64,000 nucleotides of DNA, taken from assembly GCA_002633005.1 (NCBI GenBank), contig NMRA01000033.1:769773-833772 (forward strand), read 5' to 3'. Source of the DNA: Phoronis australis (Eukaryota; Phoronida; Phoronidae). Below the pieces are notes generated by a model. That model ran no database searches, was not told the origin of the DNA, and was given only the letters and a program-made list of their open reading frames with translations. Below are positions 11,886 through 24,056 of the stretch, piece by piece. The stretch's first letter is position 1. Every line of letters starts with the position of its first letter. The translations under genes were made by a program, and so were the position numbers.

Positions 11886-12960
11886 TTGGAAGATAAGGCT
11901 GTCACTATCCACACCAATGACTATTATCTTCAGCTCATTATATTTTTTGAAGAGGCTACCCTGAACATCAATGATTTCGTCAATAGCAATCTGCTACCAT
12001 TTGGTGATGACACCTACAGGTATGTTGTCAAGGATGCTTTATACGATTCTCTTATAAAGTCTGCAGTATTAGATGACATGGTGGAAACTTTTCTTCAAGT
12101 GATTCTACCTCCTATGGGCAAAGCCACTAAGAAGCTGTTCAAAGAACATCTCCCTGGTACGATTGTCTGAGATCTGCCTACACCATCGAGGTTCGCCGGT
12201 CCAAAAACCATATCATTTACCCAAAATGGTTTCGGTCAGCTTGACCAGCAACTCGGATGTAAACCAAACACCTCAACACTTGCAGCAGAAGCGCTCTTAT
12301 GTTTGCTGGAAATAAAACCCTTGATCGGCAGCCAAATAAAGACACTGAGGCACAGAATGAACGGAAAGAACAGCCCAAAGGAAGTCTTTCCACAAGAAAT
12401 TCAAACACTGACAACAAGAGATTGCTGTAAAGAGACACAGAGCGATAGAAGTATCAATTATGAAGAAAGAGGATGCTGAGAGAGCAAAATCTGAATGGCA
12501 TGAACAACACACACAAGAAATTCTGTATCATGATCTTTGTCAATCTGAAACAGAAATTGAAAATATGGTGGCTTCCTATGAAACACAGTCAAGCAAAGCA
12601 GAAGCTTTGAAATCTCAACTTAAATTTCGAAAAGAAGTACTCAAACAAAAACCAGTTGACCCTGCAATCTTCAGTTATACCAAACTGAAGTCTGGCTCAA
12701 AATGTCGTGTGAAATTTGAGTGTTAGTGAGCTCAAGGAGAACTTGGAAACTCTTGCCAAGGATGCTATAGTGAATGATGCTTCGGATGAGGAAACCCATA
12801 TTCTGGGTGGGAAAAGAGTCAAACACAAGTTTGTCACAACTTCAAAAGTTACGTGGTACACAAGAAATGTTATTTCTCAGGTATTAAAGTTTCACTTAGG
12901 ATATCTAACACCTACAATATTCTTTTATGGTAGTCCTGTTTTGGGTCCGGCTGTCATGTT
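11886..12960 (+). pseudogene. Transposase-like protein, C-terminal part (broken)
   Basis: Three open pieces follow one another with frame changes. 11886-12170 contains NSNLLPFGDDTY and ends near FKEHLPG. 12180-12720 contains EALLMFAGNKT-like residues in one frame and then a charged, coiled-coil-like stretch. 12716-12900 contains GGKRVKHKF...WYTRNVISQV. I recognise this order from the C-terminal half of the invertebrate transposon-derived family whose middle part resembles 5718-6600. The two may be halves of one disrupted copy or two separate relics. No active gene is likely. Confidence 0.5.
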
Positions 12961-12979
12961 GTTGAACATGAAATCATGA

Positions 12980-14518
12980 TTTGGAGAATAGCTTGAGGGA
13001 GTAGAGAGTTGACAAACTCTAGACTGTTTTATCAAGTAAAGATTGACGAAATTCTGACAATGAAACCAGAGAGACGTACACGTTGTTTCCTGCGGTGCTA
13101 GGACATGCACCTAGTCAGATATTTAAACTAAAATATCTACTTGTAAGTTGATAGGAAACAGCTCTTTGTTTTGGTGTTCCATGCAAATTTGCAAAATAGT
13201 TTTAAAGTCTTTGTATCAGTCATGGACTTGATTATTTCTTTGCGGTAGTAAGTATTTGTAACCATAACTAAATGGATTTAGTATCAACGTTTTGTTTCGA
13301 TCGCTTATCTGTCCAGAAAACTTAACAAGTTTTGCATTTCAGATGTTACTGTGTCCCAATAGTCTATCCAATATTTTTCAGAAAAGAATAATGGTTTTCA
13401 ATGCCAAGTCTGTTTCATAACTTAATTACGACCAGAAGCAAATTGTTTTGGGGAAATAAAGAGAAAAATCATTTTGTTGCACTTGACTGAACTGCACATG
13501 ACTGAACATAGTGTCCAGATGAGGCATCTGAAACACCGAATTGCACATATCTTACTTATCCCCCTGCCATAACAATACATATAATGGTATTTTTTCTCAA
13601 AACTAAAAAGTAAACAAACCGAAGCTAAATAAAAAAGTAACTTTTTAGCTTAAAATTTATCATTTTAAGTTTTGGCTTCAATTCCCACTTCTGGTGCCAG
13701 TACTGGAGAACAAGTCAAAAATGCCATTATGGCTTGTTTTTACCTCAACGTGGAGAAAGGCCATAGGATGCTAGGGGAGGAAATTGTTGGCAGCAGAAGG
13801 GCCAAAATTTGACGAAATTATTTTTTTCTGTTCAAATGGTACTTTTCATTGACCCTGATCGTTCAATGGAATAAGAATCTCTGGCGAAAGTCCATGAAAG
13901 CTAATCCAGAATTAAGGTCCGCTTTTGTGAACATTTTCCTTCTACTTGCCTCAGAAATTTTATTATACTTTTTGTGGACAGAATATCAACATCCTTCACA
14001 CACTCCTTCAGTTGAAACAGTTTGAAAGGCTAAATAATTCACTTATTTTAATGTTTTAATATCAAAATGGTTTTGCTTAAAAACCAAAAATATCATGTCT
14101 TCTGCAACTTACTGCAGAATAGCAAGATTGACTGAATAGTGAATTCCCACTGAACTCTTCATTATAAGAAAAAATACTAATGATAATTGTAGGTGAATTT
14201 GTCTCGTTTAAAGACTGTTCTCAACTAAATTGTTATGTGAGAAACAAATCTGGCAATAATTTCCAACACTACTGAGGTTTTTGTGTTGTTTCTAGAATCG
14301 CTCTCAGACAGGCTTGATCTTATTCAGTAGTTGCAGTTTGCAAGGCCATTGCATGTTAGGCCGAATTGTTCACTGAGACGCACAAAAAGAATCCTGCATG
14401 GACAGAAATCAACCTCGATCACCTTGGTAACATTGTTGTAAGCAAGGAAGCCGCCCAAGGAGCTTCCATGGCAATTTACATTTTGTCATTTTTCACCAAA
14501 TTCATTGGAAAATTACAC
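12980..14518. other. Non-coding stretch, nothing recognised
   Basis: AT-rich sequence with no long open frame and no motif that I recognise on either strand. Confidence 0.45.
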
Positions 14519-14655
14519 AGAAATGTGCAACTGTAAACTTGGAACCTTTTTATATTTGAAAAGTACACCAATGAATGAGGTAAAAAAGTCAAAATAAATT
14601 GCCAGGTGAGTGTACTCACGAAACCTTTTTTAAAGCTCCTACAGCTCAGGGTCCA
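14519..14655 (+). repeat. Diverged direct repeat, copy 2
   Basis: Partner of 11702-11840. Shared blocks include AAATGTGCAACT, TTTGAAAA and GTACTCAC. Confidence 0.55.
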
Positions 14656-14746
14656 CAGACTATAACTCAGATCAACAAGTATTCACTAGAATCTTTGGTA
14701 ATTCTGGATCCCATTGTGCATGTACAAAACGTCATTGTCGTTAATG

Positions 14747-15312
14747 TCATTCACTTTTTTTCTTGTGAGTAGCTGCTACACATTCTTCGTTCTTAATTGC
14801 TGACACCTTGGTTTCAGCAAGTTGGTTTTCCAGATGACGTATATGCTGCGACATGTTGGAAACAGTCTCAAGAAGCTGGTGAATGAACGGTGAGCACTTC
14901 TCACATGCTTCAAAAGACTGCTGGTTGTAAGAATGCTCAATGAATAAATCAGCTTGTGAAGTCGAATGGTCAGGCACTTCATTTCCACGTTTCACAAATC
15001 CATCATGGTCTAAATTTTCATCGGCCACATTTTTTCGTTTCCTCGTCTTGTGGGGCTTCACTTCTAGTTTCTTACGATACTTTCCTTTCTTTGGAAGCTC
15101 GCCATTGGCGTACCCTTTCATGTAAAGAATTGGGTGCGGTGATTTTGGGAATGGTTTGCCAAGTTTGAAGTGATTGCTGCACACTTTTGTGTTCTTATTG
15201 ACACCTGCCCATCCTGCATCTTTCCGATTGATTAGTTTTGTCCATATTGCATAATTATTTTCCTGACACCCATGGAATGACAAGTCTCCAACATGTGGCA
15301 TGACAATCCATC
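14747..15312 (-). CDS. THAP-domain protein exon (partial gene or transposon relic)
   Basis: The open frame follows a good acceptor (TTTTTTCAG, plus-strand position 15313). It encodes most of a THAP zinc-finger domain: DLSFH, then WTKLINR, the invariant W in GWAGV, and KVCSNHF. A lysine/arginine-rich stretch (KKLEVKPHKTRKRKN) and a C-terminal helix with heptad-like spacing (MSQHIRHLENQLAETK) follow. The N-terminal C-x(2-4)-C half of the zinc finger should lie in an upstream exon, which I could not identify up to 15600. THAP exons of this kind occur in host DNA-binding proteins and in P-element-, Kolobok- and Harbinger-related transposases. No DDE domain follows here, so it may be a lone host exon or a transposon remnant. 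Confidence 0.6.
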
Positions 15313-15419
15313 TGAAAAAACAAAATGCATTTATAAATTTCAATTGACAGTTTACAGACCTACTTTCCATGATATTTAGGGGAACATAAGAAGCAGAGGA
15401 ACAAAGAGGCACATGCCCC

Positions 15420-18400
15420 CTAATAATCTACAATATTTTAATTGGCGTCATTATAACATCAGCAGGCCTGTATGTGAGAGAATATCGTTGGGTGGCACAG
15501 AAGCTGGCTAAAACAGAAACTTTCAAATCGACATGTAGGCCCATAGAAAGGAAAATGTGTTGCAGGTACCGCCTATACTAGCCAGGTCACCTCTTCAATA
15601 CCACAACAGACCCGGTGTGTTGCCATCCACAGCAGACGTCTCTAGTGTCAATTTTCCTATCCTCGCACCAAAAATGTAGCAGAGTTCGATCACACTTTAT
15701 CCTGATACAAACGAATTTTTGAATCCACGTTGTCTCGCTCACGTGCCATAACAGCAGATCCGCGATCAGATATAATAATTGAACACATGTATTGGCATCC
15801 ATTATACTCTTCCGTAGGCCTATGTAGTCAAATGCAATACACTCCGGAACCCAATGGTCGTCCACCTAAGCATAAAACTGGCTTGTTGTCGTACTCACCC
15901 AATTATTCCACTTCACAGTTATATATACTCTGCATAGGATTTGATTTAACTCTCACAAGTACATAGTATTCGTTGATTCAAAAGTTTTCTTTTATTTGTT
16001 TCAACTGTGCATTGCTTTTCGGGCGCCATTTTATAATGACCCCTGTGGTCGTCATTTGCTGCTGTCTTTTGAAAGAACAGAAAACCATGCAGAAAAAGGA
16101 AGAAAATAGTGGAAAGCGGTTTACAATAATTCTAGTTCAACCACAAACGGTCTTACTGGTATGATATCGATTTTTAAATCGATTAAAATTATTCAGAATT
16201 TGAGATCTGTAAAATAAATCGAGATTGTTTTATTCCAGATATACACCTTACTTATTTTCTATTTGTGGTCTCTTTATTTGACTTTTGCCCTTGTTGTTCT
16301 TAATACTACTCATCTCTGCTGTCTTTCTTTTTTTCAGTTTTTCTTAATTCTCTGTTAACACCTCAGTTGTCAGCCAAAACAGAACTGTACTAGTAACCCT
16401 TTGAGACTTGGTCAGCGGAAGTTGATAATTTAACCTCGATGCAGTTGTTCTAATAAATTACCAGTATCATAATGTTTGATATTTTCCCACATTTTAAAGA
16501 CTTCTGTAATCATAAATTAATAAATAAATACCCAAGTTGCATTTGCATTTCATTGCTCAGTTTCTTCTTTTATTTTTAATGATGTCCTGTTGTGGTGTAT
16601 GAAACAATGCAATATTGTGAAATAAAGATAAAATTATTGGTGGCCACTCTCTATCAATTCAAGTATTTTAGTTTTCTTCAAATAAATCCAAAATACCTGA
16701 ACCAAAAATTTTAACATAAATGTTGAGCTCCGTACTGTGTTTTGCAATAAAAAAACAAGTGGATAATATTTTGATGACAATTGCGTGGGCCGAAACTGTT
16801 AAGCACTCTGCGCGTTGCATTTGTCTGTTGCGTTTTTCCTTTGGCCTAACAGGTGTCGGTTAGTGCCTGGGACAAATAGATACACTGCATAAACAATCCC
16901 TGGGTTGTTTTTTGTCCCGTCTGAAGAATATTTAATTTCGAAAATATCATCTGAAAATGAACAAAAAAGTGCATTTAGTGAAATCTACAAGTTTTTAAGT
17001 GGTCTCAAAAAAGAGTCGGGTAAATGCACCGATTTTCCTCTTAGTTCTTCCATGCGAGGTTAGTACCTAACGTGCAGACGAGCACTCCAGATTGGAACGC
17101 TAAGTCCCGCGTGGCTGCGCTGCACGCGAAAGAAGATGGTGGACGACCATTGGAGCCTGACCGACAACTTTGGTTCGCCTTGCCTGCTTAGACAATGAGT
17201 AAACAAAGATGACAAGTGCTCACTGACACAGTGTCAGTGTCAGTTGTCACGGGCAAAAATTACAACTGTATTTGAACACACCTGTCCTTTTGGTCGCTTT
17301 GGTTATGACATCCAAACACAGCACACCTGACAGGCATGCTATCTTTTCCGCAAAGGCACCAAAACTTTTCCCAGTAACCTTTGCGGATTTCAAAATGGCG
17401 GCGATCAACAAGGCTGGCTACCACCTAGCGGTGACGCTGGAAACCAGCGAGCACATGACATATCAAGAAGGCGTGACCATGGTGCACTGGCACCCGCATA
17501 TCGCAATTACTCAACAGCGAATAAAAGGGTTTCCCACTAAGAATTTTGCCGAGTCTGATCTCCAAACTTCATGTCTCCAATCCAAATAAAATCTGCGTGG
17601 ACCTTGGCCCCCAGTCTCATCATTGCCGGGTAGTACTGAGCCCTACCCGCAGATGGGATCCGCCGACACTAATGCATTCACTATAGGTATATGGTACCAT
17701 GACAAATTTAGGCTAGTGGCGGCTCCCTAGCTCTTTTAGTACAGTGGGGCACGGCATGCGAGAGAGAAAAAGAGACAAAAGCCCACAGTAAGGCAATAGC
17801 CGAGTCTCAGCTGAGTGAACGCGGTATCTCGCTATTGAGTTGCATGACCTCGTTTTTTCAGTAAATAGTCCACATGCTGAAAAATTCGATCCGCTCCCCC
17901 CTACACTTTGAGTCTGGGTGCGCATGCACCGCGGTCGGTTTACTTAGTTACTAAAGAATTAATGCATGACCGCCGTATAGTACGTACGAACTCAAGTTCA
18001 CAATCGGACACCCATTAAAATGGGACCGAGGTCACTTTTTTCACATACGGCAAGTAAATGACAGATTTTTGAGGTTACAAGTAAATTAAGAAAAGGGTTT
18101 CCTTAATTTCCAATTTGCATCGCTCAGGATTTCCGGCAGCGCACAAAACTTCTTCTCTCACGCACCCTCGGCTACCGCGTATTCTTTTCTCGGCGTATCA
18201 GAAGTCCCCACATCCAGCACCCTGCCACTAGGCACTTTTCGGCGTTTTGTTGTGATCCCACACCGTGTAATTATTTGCTCGCAAAGAGATCAAAGCTGCC
18301 CCCAAACTTTACCGGTATTTCAAACGATGGCTGACCACTACCATGCATTCCACGGGGCGCCGCTGCTGCCGAGAGAAATTTAAAATATTTCTCTCACTGC

Positions 18401-18601
18401 ACGCTTGACCGGCCTCTCACGGATTCAAATTCCCGCAATCTACTGAACAAAGGCAGCAACACAATTTTCGCTTCTCAGCCATGGACATGATTCTTTGCTC
18501 GCGTCGGAACACCAAGTCTTCCCTGCCAGCGCGCACCGCCCCGCCCCAGCTCGGGCTCGGGGTGCATAATATGCTACTCTCTTGCATGCCTGCTCAATCC
18601 C
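15420..18601. other. Non-coding stretch with a CpG-richer zone
   Basis: No convincing gene. About 16790-18600 is visibly richer in CpG than its surroundings and contains AAAATGGCGGC and AAGATGGTGG motifs like those in vertebrate TATA-less promoters. I found no coding exon linked to them. The open frame at 17272-17589 has no family motif. Confidence 0.35.
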
Positions 18602-18660
18602 CAGTGGCGGATCTACGGGGGGGGGTTCAGGGGGTTTAAACCCCCCCTCGGCCAGGACCC
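18602..18660 (+). mobile_element. Terminal end of a CAGTGGCGGATC-type DNA transposon
   Basis: CAGTGGCGGATCTACGGGG followed by G- and C-homopolymer runs is a transposon terminus that recurs in many invertebrate genomes. The same end appears in reverse at 21006-21021. No matching right end was found next to this copy. Confidence 0.4.
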
Positions 18661-18820
18661 AAAATTAAAAAAAAAAACGCCTCGTATTGAACTTTGTTGT
18701 GAAAGATCCCCTGTTGGCAGGTATCTCTCCTGATCCCAATCCCCTCAATGCGGGGGAACCGTTGCATGTTGGCAGGACAAGTTTTCACAGACGTGCAGTC
18801 ATTAGACCCCGTGAAAAAAA

Positions 18821-18822
<2 letters not shown>

Positions 18823-18873
<51 letters not shown>

Positions 18874-18909
18874 TAAGTAAGTAAGTAAGTAAGTAAGTAT
18901 AAGTAAGTA

Positions 18910-18955
<46 letters not shown>

Positions 18956-18981
18956 TAAGTAAGTAAGTAAGTAAGTAAGTA

Positions 18982-19026
<45 letters not shown>

Positions 19027-19036
19027 GGGTAAGTAA
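18823..19036 (-). repeat. (TTAC)n microsatellite tail of a non-LTR element
   Basis: About 210 bp of AAGT tetramers on the plus strand (TTAC on the minus strand), with several TA-containing interruptions. On the minus strand it directly follows an AATAAAGC polyadenylation-like motif at the end of a non-LTR retrotransposon 3' region. It is therefore best read as the expanded 3' tail of that element. Confidence 0.8.
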
Positions 19037-19783
19037 AAGCTTTATTTAAACGTCGGTGGCGAAGTACAACGACAAACGTGTCCACATAAATACCAATTAA
19101 CATGTAAACAACTATATGTATAAAGTATATTTACAATATTTACAACAATAGTGATATTAACTTATAAAAATAACAATAAAAAAGTACAGGAACAATATTT
19201 ACGACAATGATTACGCAACACAGATGCATACTAGAAATTTTTAAATTAAAAGACCTGGCAACTAGTACAAAGCTGACAGTCACATTCAGTAAAGAGATGA
19301 GCATTGATCTCAGTGACTGGACACGTACTCAGGATCTGGGGTATCGCCATACTTATACTGTTCTAATGTAGTTAGGTACCGGTAAGATTCCAAAACAATG
19401 ATCCTTGGTAGGAAGTGGAATTAAAACCTCGCGAAAAGGTCTGGAACTGTTTTTTTTACAGTTAGCATGTTTCTTAGCGAAAATTGTAGTGTGACTCTTT
19501 TAACTTGTGCGACACTACGGTGGACACGGGGTCCAATATGTGAAACTGCGGCGTAGGTGCCAACTTGCAAGAGAACAATATCCGCTAAAATATAAACGTA
19601 TACAAAAGCGTGGTGTAATTTTAATTTGCTATCACTGTCTAGTAGATGTCGAAGTATGAACAGCATGTTTACTTGTCTAGATGCCTTTTGACAGATAATC
19701 CACATGGTTGTGACGGGCCTGTGTGGGATCCCAAATACCTTGATCGCCGGGTGAATTTTCATATTTGATTTTGGAATCACCAA
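19037..19783 (-). pseudogene. Non-LTR retrotransposon (CR1/jockey-like) 3' fragment
   Basis: The minus-strand open frame 19421-19783 reads IHPAIKVFGI ... WIICQKASRQVNML, then LLDSDSKLKLHHAFV. This is the conserved thumb region after the reverse-transcriptase core of CR1/jockey-type elements, where the usual pattern is VKVLGI...HI..IC.KASRQ.N. The catalytic palm is missing, so this is a typical 5'-truncated insert. Downstream on the same strand (to 19037) is an AT-rich 3' region ending in AATAAAGC and the TTAC tail. The coding part has stops and cannot be active. Confidence 0.65.
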
Positions 19784-20680
19784 TCAGTAAAAAGTTTTCA
19801 GCATCATTTATGCCATTTTTGAAAAGATAATGAACTTAAACTTTTTAGTATTTACTGTCATATGGTTTGTTTTAATAAACTACCAATGAGTTGGCACTTT
19901 AGTGACATACCCGATCATAACAGTCAACACTCACTGATTTTTGTTTTACGAGTAAAGACCTATCTACATTAACAATTTATGTGTTATCAGTCATCAGTAG
20001 AGTTACACAAAGATTGCAATGACTATGTAATGGATAGAAGAGGTAATTTATAAAAATATTAAATAACCCTGGCCCCCAGGGCTGACCCTTCACCTTGGAA
20101 ACCCCTTTAGTGACTCCAGACCCTAGCTCAGAATGAACACCCCGTTTGATCCTCATGTGTCTATTTGTTACCCTCTAAATAAGACTTTAAAAATGAGGAT
20201 AGGCCTACGTTAACCATTCATAACTTAGCTCTGAGATTAGTAACCAATAAAGCAGGAGGAACAATCAAACGCTTTCAGTTGACCTTGAGCCCGAGATTTT
20301 GTCACCTGCCCGGGGAGATCAGTCAAAAAAGGCAAAAATGATCAAGTAAAGGAAAGTTACATGCATATTTGAGATCGAGGTTGGAAATTCTACGCAGCCT
20401 GATAATATAAAGCTCATTACTATGACGCAGTGTTCTTGCCTGTGATGGGCATTAATGAGATAGGCTTATGAGCTCCCGCCATCCAATGAGCACAGGGCAG
20501 AGTCTTGAACTTAATAGGACCTAGTTGTTTTAATGCCGGAGTCTGTCGGTTTCAGTCACCGCGGACACTCGAGTCTTGATGCCAAGCCCCAAAACACTTA
20601 TTTTTATTAAGGAGAAATTTGAAAGTTGAGACCAATTTCAAAACCTTAAGTGATCTGAATCACGATTTTGGTTTTAAGCT
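19784..20680. other. Non-coding stretch, nothing recognised
   Basis: No gene motif, long frame or clear repeat on either strand. Confidence 0.45.
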
Positions 20681-20685
20681 TGACG

Positions 20686-21021
20686 CATAGGCGGATTTAG
20701 AGGGGGGGGGGGGCTGCCTGGGGGACTAGCTGGCCCGCTCCCGCTTGGCTGCCGCAAGCAAAATGAAACAGCAACAGTGTGGAGAAAAATATAGAGTTCA
20801 CTAACTAGGACCGGTAGCGGATGAGGGGTCTCAGATCCCAGGGGAATCGTGTTCCCGTTTTTTTTTTTAGTCCACCGATAGATTTTTTTACTGAACGGAA
20901 TTAAAAAGTCCACATCCCGACCCCCGCAACTTTCCGGCCCCTGAGCACATACAGTCGCGCTTTCCCAATTCCAGGAGGCAACATGTTGGGCCCCCCTTAT
21001 GGTATCCTAGATCCGCCACTG
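20686..21021. mobile_element. 336-bp TIR element with TGACG target duplication
   Basis: The left end CATAGGCGGATTTAG and the reverse complement of the right end (CAGTGGCGGATCTAGG) form an imperfect terminal inverted repeat, each followed inward by a G/C homopolymer run. The direct 5-bp repeat TGACG flanks both sides (20681-20685 and 21022-21026). It has no coding capacity and is a MITE-like derivative. Confidence 0.65.
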
Positions 21022-21696
21022 TGACGTAGGCCTGCAGCCGAACTGAGCGAGTCGGCTTCCCGACTCCGGCTTTTCTGGTACCCGCTGTAGAATAACTCGC
21101 GCATTGACCACGGGTACCAGAGTATCCAGCTTTTGTAAACCGGAAGCACACTTGGCTATAGGTTCAAAGCCTAGAAAATCAGGTAATTGTGTGCATGCTT
21201 ACGCATTCATATGTACTAGCTCTTAATTTTGAGATACCAGTAACCACTGAATAACTGATGTGTTGCAGAGTATTATGAAGTTAACAACTGTAACAATGGC
21301 AGAAAAAATAACCGGGACTGCCAGTGCCAAGGCAACGGCCCGCAATAAAATCCCCTCCTGGTTGCCGTGGCATAGGCTACATCAGACGCTGTATGTATTC
21401 AGCATGTCAGTGTTAAAGTACATCTGGACCGCCGGAACGATGCGTGCAAATTTTCTGCAAAATTGCCCACCACTCTGGCAATTGTTCCCATCACCTTGAC
21501 ATGCAAAATCTGAGTAAACAGGCACTCACTTGGGCGATGACACACCCTAATATGATTATAAATATGTCGACAGTACCAACGTCTCAACTACACCACAGAA
21601 AAGATGGTAGTCATCTGATAGGCCCTTCATATGGTGAAAGCTTTTCGTGGAATTATACCTCACACTGATTAAACAGTCACTGCCACATTACTGTAA

Positions 21697-22043
21697 GTAC
21701 CTCAGTATGCGCATATAGAGGGACACACGTAGGAGACTGTTGATTTGATGTCTATAACTCGACCGAGCTCGAACAAATACTCCCACATCCAATTTTTTTG
21801 AATAGTCCTTCGATCAGCTTTCCCAAATTGGCAACTGGCCATTCTAACACGTACTGCTCGTGCCAGGAGATATGACATCATATACCTTCGTAGGAGCAAT
21901 ATGAAAATGGCCAGTTGCCCATTTGGGCTACTGAACGCAGGACTTCTCGAAAAAAAGTTTAATTGCGTAAATATTTGTTTGAGCTGGGTAGAGTTAAAGA
22001 CATCAACAGCTTCCTAAGGTGTCCCTCTTTGTGCATAAGGTAC
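21697..22043. mobile_element. Foldback MITE with about 150-bp arms
   Basis: The left arm (from GTACCTCAGTATG, about 21697-21845) pairs imperfectly with the reverse complement of the right arm (about 21900-22043). Shared blocks include AGAGGGACAC, CTGTTGAT, CAAACAAATA and GGCAACTGGCCATT. The central loop is about 55 bases. No protein is encoded. The ORF on the minus strand at 21702-21899 lies inside one arm. Confidence 0.7.
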
Positions 22044-22351
22044 TAATAACGACATGACTTTGATGGTTTTATCATTGTGAGACATAATTCGCAAAACGCT
22101 TCGCCATATGGGAGGGCTTATGGGATGGCCCCCTTCTACTGAGGCCAGTCGAGATGGTGGCATTGTCTAAGTCAAGTCATGTGTTCAATGAGACTTGTTT
22201 GAAAGAAAGTTTTTTTTGCTGGCAACTTTTACTATATGTTAACGTGTAGTACCACAGGGTAACTGACTTTAGTGGCGCTGTGGGTGAGTCAAGGTTTTCA
22301 AAAATTTGAATTTTTATTTGTAATTTTACCGACACTGCATTTTGTCTTCAA

Positions 22352-22495
22352 CAGGCCTAGACTGGTGCTGGTGGTTGGCATGGTGGGGCTGGTTGTCATG
22401 GTACCACTGTGAAGTTGTAAGACCTGAGACCTCCAGTAATGGTGCTGGAGAAATGAAGTTCAGTGACATCATACCTCATCATTGTCTATACTTAG
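22352..22495 (+). CDS. Possible first coding exon of the aminotransferase gene
   Basis: This is an open segment between an acceptor-like site (TCTTCAACAG) and a strong donor (GTAGGT). An in-frame ATG at 22453 gives MKFSDIIPHHCLYL before the donor. The exon leaves one base (G), which joins AC at 24057 to make an aspartate codon, so the phase fits the next exon. The W-rich translation upstream of the ATG is probably 5' UTR. Evidence is position, splice sites and phase only; no family homology is visible. Confidence 0.3.
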
Positions 22496-22499
22496 GTAG

Positions 22500-24056
22500 G
22501 TAATCAATGTACACTTGTTGGGGGTGAGGATTCTCTTCTACTTGGTCAATAGGGGAGTGCTTCTGCACATTTAAAACCCTGACTAGTGCAGTACCTGCCA
22601 GTGGGCAAACAAAAAATTGGGAGATTCGTGACTATATTAAATAATGAATAACCCTTACCCACAAAATGCCACATTAGAATGTAAAAAGGAAAGGACTCGG
22701 GTTGGGGTGGCGGGTTGATTCTAACTGAGTCATTGCTCACTTCATTATGAGAGTGAGCAAGATGCGCACGCAGATCTTGTGAGTCATAAACGTGTGCATT
22801 CTGATGACGTTCTTATTGCTTCTTCGTTATTGTGTTTTTCCTGTTGTTTGTTGCTTTGTCAGAGCAATTGGTAAGCACTTGGTATGTTACGTATCTGTAC
22901 TTCAGAAATCTACTTGATTTCTGGTGTCGACAGATCTTTTGCTTGTTGCATTTTCTTTTTATTTGTCAGTGTTGATTTTTGAATTATGTGGCTGTTTTAT
23001 TTAATTTAACAGTTTATCCTTCTGATTTCTGGTTAACTGTCAATAGACTGACCAGTGTCGGTGTATGGTTTGCAATTTAGCTACATGGGCGGCGCAGCAC
23101 TGAAAAAAGTGGGGGCTAAAACCCCCTCAGCCCCCCTGTGGTGCACCGCCTATAGACCATGTGTGGTCTAGCACTGAAAAAAGTGGTGCGCCACCCATGA
23201 GCTACTCTTTCCAATATGACAGACAGGTGAAATGTATTTTAATTTGTTTCATAAACAAGAAGTTACTCAAGTTGTAAACCGTAGTTACCACCAGGCAATG
23301 TTATGGAAAAAAAAATACTAGGCATTCACAACAAAAGAAGCTTGTGAAAAACAAAAACATTTTTATCTAAAATTGGTGAGATTTTTCCCAAAAATATTAT
23401 TATGCATGAGGTGACTAGGAAAAGTACTGGTAGTGATTTTCTTACTGGTCCTAGGCAAATTTGACTTCATGAACTATGCCAAAAAATTGCATATTCAATA
23501 AGTTAAAGTGCCTTATAAACGTAAGGTTCATCCAAGAAGCGAACTTTTAACCTATATATCTCTTACCATCATGAAATTGGTCTCCAATTGTTCCTTACTC
23601 AGATGAGAAGGATTTCGTAGTTTGTTCTAACCATGCTCTGCACATGAAATGACAGCACATGACAAACTGATCTCGGGCAATAGATTGTCAGTTCTTTCCC
23701 GATATTTTCTCCAGTTTGACTAAGGAACCATTTGAGACCTATTTCATATCTGCACATGGTCAAAAGTTGTTTTTTGTGTTGGAAAGCGAGTTTATAATTG
23801 GCGTTTAGCTCGATTTGAGATCATTGGTGTTATTATCTAAAGTGTGAAACTGGAGTTTGCTCATAGACGGAAGAGTACACATGTAGACTAATAACCAGTT
23901 TACGTGAACACATAAAGCTAACTCTGATCTGTTCTTACTGTCGCATCCACACATCATTGGTTAAACTATTGTATCAATTAGGAAAATGTTTCGTAACAGA
24001 TCCTAGGAATTGTATTGTAACTATTCGTTTGAATTAATAATCTATTTTACTTTCAG
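22500..24056. other. Probable intron upstream of the aminotransferase core exon
   Basis: AT-rich, no coding motif. It contains one MITE (23084-23199) and ends in the polypyrimidine/acceptor TTTTACTTTCAG. Donor GTAGGT at 22496 and this acceptor would define one 1.56-kb intron. Confidence 0.35.
23084..23199. mobile_element. 116-bp TIR element with AGCTA target duplication
   Basis: The left end CATGGGCGGCGCA matches the reverse complement of the right end (CATGGGTGGCGCA). The 5-bp direct repeat AGCTA sits on both sides (23079-23083 and 23200-23204). Inside, a GCACTGAAAAAAGTGG block occurs twice. Boundaries are well defined by the repeats. Confidence 0.8.

Noticed and set aside
17272-17589. 105-codon ORF with MAAINKAGYHLAV
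   Set aside because: No family motif. The ATGGCGGCG is a common GC-rich promoter-like motif and the frame ends at random.
18636-19103. 155-codon ORF rich in LLTY
   Set aside because: It is the TTAC microsatellite read in frame, with no stop possible in that repeat.
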